Part shown: in pieces, positions 59,476-64,000 of the stretch
Layout of the letters: every line of letters starts with the position of its first letter
How positions within the stretch are numbered: the first letter of the stretch is position 1
Assembly (NCBI GenBank): GCA_963921255.3
Contig: CAWUEW020000001.1
Span: 868,001-932,000 of the forward strand
From: JANSYL01 sp963921255
GTDB taxonomy: Bacteria; Pseudomonadota; Alphaproteobacteria; Rhodobacterales; Rhodobacteraceae
Direction of reading: 5' to 3'
DNA length: 64,000 nucleotides
Notes under the pieces: generated by a model
Databases searched by the model: none
What the model was told of the DNA's origin: nothing
What the model saw: only the letters and a program-made list of their open reading frames with translations
Translations under genes and position numbers: made by a program

Positions 59476-59527
59476 GATCGCGATGTCCCCTGTTGCTGGG
59501 TTAGGACCTAAGCGTTGTTTCGACGAA

Positions 59528-59543
59528 TCCAACAGACGTTGGA
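59528..59543 (-). terminator. weak hairpin between GNAT and GST genes
   Basis: TCCAAC-AGAC-GTTGGA is a six-pair hairpin in the 97-base gap after the GNAT stop. No T-run follows on the minus strand, so termination would be weak. TTAGG-A-CCTAA lies nearby at about 59501-59511. Confidence 0.3.
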
Positions 59544-59572
59544 CAGAATGTTTTCGGCATCACGCGCTGCCG

Positions 59573-60043
59573 TCACAGCGCCAGCAGGAACCGTGGCAGC
59601 AAACGGCCCGGGATCGAGCCCGATGGCGCGGAGCCCGCACGTTGCGCGCCCATGCGTTCGTAGAACGGGGCTGCGCCGGGATCGGCTTCAATCTCCAGCG
59701 CGGTCGCCCCGGCGGCGCGTGCGGTGTTGACCGCCCAGTGCATCATCTGCCGCCCCAACCCATGGCCCATATGGTCGGGATCAATGAAAAGCTTGTGAAG
59801 TTCGGCCAGTGCGCCGTTGAGCACGACCTGCGCCATGGCGATGGGCGCCCCACCCGCCCCTGTGATCAGTGCGACATGGCTGGTGCCGAGTTCCTCAGGT
59901 GACAGCCGCAACTCGTCCCGGCAGGACGCCATGAACGCGGCATCATACCCCCAATACGCTTTTGATCTCAGGGCAAGTTCGTGCAGCGCGGCCAGGTCTG
60001 TGGCGCGCGCTGCACGCTGTTGGGTCGGACTATCCAAGGGCAC
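59573..60043 (-). CDS. GNAT family N-acetyltransferase downstream of ileS
   Basis: About 156 residues. ATDLAALHELALRSKAYWGYDAAF opens the fold, and LFIDPDHMGHGLGRQMMHWAV is the acetyl-CoA motif, followed by EADPGAAPFYERMGAQRAG. The acceptor is unknown. The start is unclear: GTG 60043, ATG 60070 and ATG 60088 are in frame, all overlapping the end of ileS, and none has a good ribosome site. Confidence 0.78.
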   Translation of the reverse strand: MPLDSPTQQRAARATDLAALHELALRSKAYWGYDAAFMASCRDELRLSPEELGTSHVALITGAGGAPIAMAQVVLNGALAELHKLFIDPDHMGHGLGRQMMHWAVNTARAAGATALEIEADPGAAPFYERMGAQRAGSAPSGSIPGRLLPRFLLAL

Positions 60044-63017
60044 CGTCGCATCGGCCGCAGACGCCCGCATGGGCGTGGGTGCCGACATCAGGCAGAATTT
60101 TCCAGCACCGTTGGCATTTTGCGCCTTGGGCGGCGTGGAACACGACGCCAATGCTTGGATCATCCAGGCGGAAGGCATCATCTTGCGGCTCGCCTTCCAT
60201 CACGGTCAGGGCCGAGGTGATGCACAGATCGTCCATCTCCACGCCCTTGATGATGGCAGCCAGCGCCGGATCCGAGATCTGGACCAGTGGCGCGGCCTCC
60301 AACGAGGCCCCGATCACCTTGTCGCGGCGCTGCACCTCCAGGGCGGCGGTGACCACACGGCGGACACGGCGGATGTCGGCCCACTTGGCGGCCAGATCTG
60401 CGTTCTTCCACGCCGCTGGCGTCTCGGGGATATCGACAAGGTGGACCGAGCTGGTGTCGCCCGGGTGCCGCTCCAGCCAGACCTCTTCCATTGTGAAGAC
60501 GAGGATCGGGGCCAGCCAGGTTGTGAGCCGTTCAAAGAGCATCGTCAGAACCGTTCGTGCCGCTCGGCGCCGGGGCGTATCCCCGTCGCAATACAGCGCA
60601 TCCTTGCGGATATCGAAGTAGAAGGCGCTGAGGTCGGTGGTCGCGAAGGTGAACACCGACTGGAACACGCCCTGGAAGTCATACTTGGCATAGCCCTCGC
60701 GGACGATGTCGTCCAACTCGGCCAGACGGTGCAGGACCCATTGCTCCAACTCGGGCATGTCCGCCGGCTCGACATGATCGGCCTCGGTCACATCGGCCAA
60801 AGACCCCAACATGAACCGCATGGTGTTGCGCAGGCGACGATAGCTGTCAGCGACGCCCTTGAGGATTTCGGGGCCGATCCGAAGGTCGACGGTATAGTCG
60901 GACTGCGCCACCCAAAGACGCAGGATATCCGCGCCGTACTGGTCGATCACCTCCTGCGGGGCGACCGTGTTGCCGATCGACTTGGACATCTTCATGCCCT
61001 TTTCGTCCAGCGTGAACCCGTGCGTCAGAACCCCGCGATACGGGGCACGCCCCTTGGTACCACAGGCCTGCAGCATGGAGGAATGGAACCACCCCCGGTG
61101 CTGGTCGGTGCCTTCAAGGTAGAGGTCTGCGATCCCGTCTTCGGTCCCGTCCGGCCGGTCGCGCAGGACAAAGGCATGGGTCGAGCCCGAGTCGAACCAC
61201 ACGTCGAGGATGTCGAAGACCTGGTCATAGGCCTCGGGGTCGTATTCATTGCCGAGGAAGCGCGCCTTGGAGCCGGGTTTGTACCACGCATCCGCGCCCT
61301 CTGACTCGAACGCCTCGAGAATCCGGGCATTCACCGCCGGATCCCGCAGCAGGTAATCCGCGTCCTGCGGGTCGGCCCCTTTCTTGACGAAGCAGGTCAG
61401 CGGCACGCCCCAGGCGCGCTGGCGGCTCAGCACCCAATCCGGGCGGGCTTCGATCATCGAATAGAGGCGGTTGCGCCCGGTTTGCGGCGTCCAGGTCACC
61501 AGTTGATCGATCGAGGTCAGTGCGCGTTCCCGGATCGTGGTGCCATAGGTGTCATCACCGCCGATCGCTTTGTCGATGGCGGCGAACCACTGGGGGCGGT
61601 TCAAGCGGATGACCGGCGCCTTCGACCGCCAGGAATGCGCGTCCGAGATCGTGAGACGCCGCCGGCCCAGAAGCCTGCCTTCGGCGACCAGCTTGTCGAT
61701 GACGGCCTTGTTCGCGCCGCCCGGCTTGCCGTTCGGCTTGATGATCTGTTCACCGCCGAAGAACGGCAGATCCGCCCGGTAGGAACTGTCATCGAGGATG
61801 TTGTGCGTCATCTCGAAGGCTTTGGGGCCGCCGCGTTCGCGCAAAAAGATCGCGTAGTCGTCGTCACCGTGACTGGGCGCGGTGTGGACGAACCCGGTGC
61901 CGGCGTCGTCCGTGACGTGGTCACTCGGCAGGAGATGGACGTTGTGATCCCACTCGCCATTTCCGCCTTCGACGCCGCGCAGCGGGTGGGCACAGGTCAG
62001 CCCGGCCAATTCGTCCGCGCGGACGTCGCGCAGGCGGCGGTACATGGACGGGTCGAGGCGCATTGCGCCCAAGGCTTCCTCGGCAAGGTTGTCGGCCAAC
62101 AGGTAGGTGTGGCCGATCCGCGCCCAACATTCCACGGGGCGGCCGGTCATCTCGTAGAGGCCATAGCTGATGTCCGGCCCGAAGCAGATCGCCCGGTTTT
62201 GCGGGATCGTCCAAGGGGTCGTCGTCCAGATGACCACGCGCGCGGTGTCCAGATCGCTGGAGGTCAGGGCATGCAGCGAGTCGTTGAACGCGGTCGGCTC
62301 CTCATCCAGCAGCGCCATTTTTTCGGACGCCGGGACAACGCGGAACGGCACCCAGATCGCGTCTGTCTGTCGGTCGTGGTATTCGACCTCGGCTTCGGCC
62401 AGGGCGGTTTTTTCGACCGGCGACCACATCACGGGCTTGGAGCCCTGATAGAGCGCGCCGTTCATCAGGAAGGTCATGAACTCTTCCGCGATGACGCGTT
62501 CGGCGTGGTAGTCCATCGTGAGGTAGGGGTCGTCCCATGTGCCGGTGACGCCCAGGCGCTTGAACTCCTCGCGCTGGACATCGATCCAACCTTCCGCGAA
62601 GCGTCGGCATTCCTGCCGGAATTCGACAACGTCGATGGCGTCCTTGTCCTGTCCCTTTTCGCGGTACTGCTGCTCGATCTTCCATTCGATGGGCAGCCCG
62701 TGACAATCCCATCCCGGCACATAGCGGGCATCCTTGCCCATCATTTGCTGGCTGCGGACGACCATGTCCTTGAGGATCTTGTTCAGCGCGTGGCCGATAT
62801 GGAGGTTGCCGTTCGCATAGGGCGGTCCGTCATGCAGCGTGAAGGGCGGGCGGCTTCCGTCCTTGGCCTTATCGCGCAGACGGTCGTAGACCGCGATCTG
62901 GTTCCAGCGGTCCAGCCAGCCGGGTTCGCGCTTGGGCAGACCGGCGCGCATCGGGAAATCGGTTTTGGGAAGGTTCAGCGTGTCTTTATAATCGACCGCA
63001 GGTTTGTCGGCGCACAT
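60030..63017 (-). CDS. ileS: isoleucyl-tRNA synthetase
   Basis: 995 residues. HIGH at 73-76 (GNLHIGHALN), KMSKS at about 676-680, and a C-terminal zinc site with CQRCW and CGRC. The editing domain is complete. Length is near the bacterial norm with an extended C-terminus. No T-box is seen upstream. The 3' end overlaps the GNAT gene by a few bases. Confidence 0.97.
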   Translation of the reverse strand: MCADKPAVDYKDTLNLPKTDFPMRAGLPKREPGWLDRWNQIAVYDRLRDKAKDGSRPPFTLHDGPPYANGNLHIGHALNKILKDMVVRSQQMMGKDARYVPGWDCHGLPIEWKIEQQYREKGQDKDAIDVVEFRQECRRFAEGWIDVQREEFKRLGVTGTWDDPYLTMDYHAERVIAEEFMTFLMNGALYQGSKPVMWSPVEKTALAEAEVEYHDRQTDAIWVPFRVVPASEKMALLDEEPTAFNDSLHALTSSDLDTARVVIWTTTPWTIPQNRAICFGPDISYGLYEMTGRPVECWARIGHTYLLADNLAEEALGAMRLDPSMYRRLRDVRADELAGLTCAHPLRGVEGGNGEWDHNVHLLPSDHVTDDAGTGFVHTAPSHGDDDYAIFLRERGGPKAFEMTHNILDDSSYRADLPFFGGEQIIKPNGKPGGANKAVIDKLVAEGRLLGRRRLTISDAHSWRSKAPVIRLNRPQWFAAIDKAIGGDDTYGTTIRERALTSIDQLVTWTPQTGRNRLYSMIEARPDWVLSRQRAWGVPLTCFVKKGADPQDADYLLRDPAVNARILEAFESEGADAWYKPGSKARFLGNEYDPEAYDQVFDILDVWFDSGSTHAFVLRDRPDGTEDGIADLYLEGTDQHRGWFHSSMLQACGTKGRAPYRGVLTHGFTLDEKGMKMSKSIGNTVAPQEVIDQYGADILRLWVAQSDYTVDLRIGPEILKGVADSYRRLRNTMRFMLGSLADVTEADHVEPADMPELEQWVLHRLAELDDIVREGYAKYDFQGVFQSVFTFATTDLSAFYFDIRKDALYCDGDTPRRRAARTVLTMLFERLTTWLAPILVFTMEEVWLERHPGDTSSVHLVDIPETPAAWKNADLAAKWADIRRVRRVVTAALEVQRRDKVIGASLEAAPLVQISDPALAAIIKGVEMDDLCITSALTVMEGEPQDDAFRLDDPSIGVVFHAAQGAKCQRCWKILPDVGTHAHAGVCGRCDGALG

Positions 63018-63204
63018 GGGTTGCGCTCCTCATCTTGTCCGGTGTGGGGGGAATAGGAGGGGCGGTGCGATAGCTCAAGCACCTAAATCCCGGCAGCTCA
63101 GAGACCGAGCGCCGGGCCAGTAATTCGCGCTATGATGTGCCGCAAAAACATAGGCGCGGTATAGGCGCGCCGGACCGGCCACACAACCCCGGCGCCGTCC
63201 TGTC

Positions 63205-63227
63205 GCAGCGCCTTTTCCCCGCGCTGC
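63205..63227. other. hairpin in the ileS/monooxygenase divergent gap
   Basis: GCAGCGC and GCGCTGC pair across a nine-base loop. Nearby, ATAGGCGCG is repeated directly at 63150-63158 and 63161-63169. These are the only visible structures in the 243-base gap and may belong to promoters or operators of the flanking genes. Confidence 0.3.
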
Positions 63228-63260
63228 GCTATCGTCCGCTTAACAGACGGGGTGCGGCAT

Positions 63261-64000
63261 ATGAAAATCGGTATTGCAGGTGCGGGCATCGGCGGCTTGG
63301 CCGCTGCTGCGTTTTTGGCGGGGGACGGCCATGACGTCACCGTGCTGGATCAGTTCGACGCGCCAAGACCGGTTGGCTCGGGGTTGGTGTTGCAGCCGGT
63401 GGGACGGGCTGTCCTCGATGCGTTGGGGGTTGGCGATCAGGCGCGGCGTCTTGGGACGCCGCTTGCCGCGATGTTGGGGCATGAGGCGGACAGCGGTCGC
63501 ACGGTCCTGGATGTATCCTACGGCACAACGGCAGAGCGTCAGGGCCATGGCATCCATCGGGCCGCATTGCACCATGTCGTGTTGGAGGCGGCCAAGGCGG
63601 CGGGCGCAACCCTCATCCCGGGCCAACAGGTGGTGTCCCGAGACGGGCAAAGCCTGCGCACGGCTGATCGGGCCCACGGCCCCTATGATCTGATCATTGA
63701 TGCCAGCGGGGCGGGGTCGGCCCTGTCGCCCCTCACGGCGCGCCCGCTGTCCTATGGTGCGATCTGGGCCACGGTGCCCTGGCCCGATGAAACCGATCTG
63801 CCGCAGAACCGATTGAGCCAGCGATACCGGCGGGCCGACCGGATGTTGGGCGTCTTGCCCATCGGCTGCCTGCCGGACGCGCCGGATCAGCAATTGGCAG
63901 CCGTGTTCTATTCTTTGCCGGCGCGGGCCGAAGGCAGCTGGCGGGCGGTTCCCATGGCAGATGTACGGGCCGAAGCCCTGGCGTTGTGGCCGGACTTGGC
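63261..64000 (+). CDS. FAD-dependent monooxygenase, N-terminal part
   Basis: The gene runs off the right edge. The visible 246 residues start MKIGIAGAGIGGLAAAAFL (GxGxxG at 7-12), followed by VTVLDQFD, where an acidic residue would bind the FAD ribose. SGLVLQPVGRAVLDALG and YDLIIDASGAGSALS are typical of PHBH-fold aromatic hydroxylases (UbiH, salicylate hydroxylase-like). The substrate is unknown. A GGGGTG site precedes the ATG. Confidence 0.85.
   Translation, partial: MKIGIAGAGIGGLAAAAFLAGDGHDVTVLDQFDAPRPVGSGLVLQPVGRAVLDALGVGDQARRLGTPLAAMLGHEADSGRTVLDVSYGTTAERQGHGIHRAALHHVVLEAAKAAGATLIPGQQVVSRDGQSLRTADRAHGPYDLIIDASGAGSALSPLTARPLSYGAIWATVPWPDETDLPQNRLSQRYRRADRMLGVLPIGCLPDAPDQQLAAVFYSLPARAEGSWRAVPMADVRAEALALWPDL

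Noticed and set aside
63018..63260. T-box or leader control of ileS
   Set aside because: No T-box sequence or specifier hairpin was seen, and T-boxes are not typical of Proteobacteria.
63098..63340. An 80-codon minus-strand frame at the right end
   Set aside because: It overlaps the monooxygenase start and has no ribosome site or recognisable domain.

Overview
The window is GC-rich chromosomal DNA whose gene content and order point to a marine alphaproteobacterium of the Roseobacter/Rhodobacteraceae group. Pointers are the nrdR-ribD-ribE-ribB-ribH-nusB set, an NDUFS4-like complex I subunit, a TauE/TIGR02186 pair, an alphaproteobacterial-type tRNA-His (no G at -1, G1:U72, A73) and a GTTC-N7-GTTC LexA box. 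No rRNA, insertion sequence, prophage, integrase or CRISPR array was seen. Species cannot be named from sequence reading alone.

Layout. 1-3.2 kb: creD start (cut by the edge), an acidic exported protein, an FAD-binding dehydrogenase and a VOC protein. 3.3-7.8 kb: small basic ORF, ilvE-like aminotransferase, DsbA-fold isomerase, universal stress protein, DUF2267 protein, then nfu-tsaB-rimI. 8-14.6 kb: a nucleoside salvage operon (BMP-family binding protein, ABC ATPase, two permeases with a LysE exporter gene between them, purine-nucleoside phosphorylase) followed by yjbQ. 14.8-24.9 kb: nrdR and riboflavin genes, interrupted by an opposite-strand capsule cluster (kpsS, Wza/KpsD-like lipoprotein, kpsC). 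25-28.6 kb: small membrane protein, a possible structured RNA, LexA-controlled mmcB, a cation antiporter and a MarR-GNAT fusion. 28.6-31.2 kb: tRNA-His, a DUF6476-like protein, an RluD-family synthase and rpoH. 31.2-34.4 kb: a Gfo/Idh/MocA gene broken by an amber codon, a DUF4389 protein and an orphan flavin-dependent halogenase. 34.4-42.1 kb: pepF, TauE/TIGR02186 pair, SDR, RecD-like helicase, and an MhqD/MhqO-like pair. 42.3-46.6 kb: methyltransferase, small exported and membrane proteins, uvrB. 46.9-53.5 kb: NDUFS4-like subunit, GNAT, tRNA-Arg, an HIBADH-family dehydrogenase, mnmH, valS, DUF1992. 53.6-64 kb: SH3-like protein, two PLP aminotransferases, ygfZ, an ogt/VOC/DUF3253/GST chain, GNAT, ileS and the start of an FAD monooxygenase.

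How the genes work together. Most of the window is housekeeping: translation, riboflavin and Fe-S metabolism, DNA repair and stress response. The accessory parts are nucleoside uptake, capsule export, quinone/electrophile detoxification and a halogenase of unknown substrate. Two DNA repair genes, mmcB and uvrB, appear to share a promoter design with a LexA-type box in the -35/-10 spacer. Two genes are visibly broken: the Gfo/Idh/MocA oxidoreductase (in-frame TAG) and the DUF3253 gene (apparent small deletion with frameshift). I did not find a clear new multi-gene system. The most unusual leads are the structured intergenic RNA candidate at 25.4 kb, the orphan halogenase and the decayed genes.
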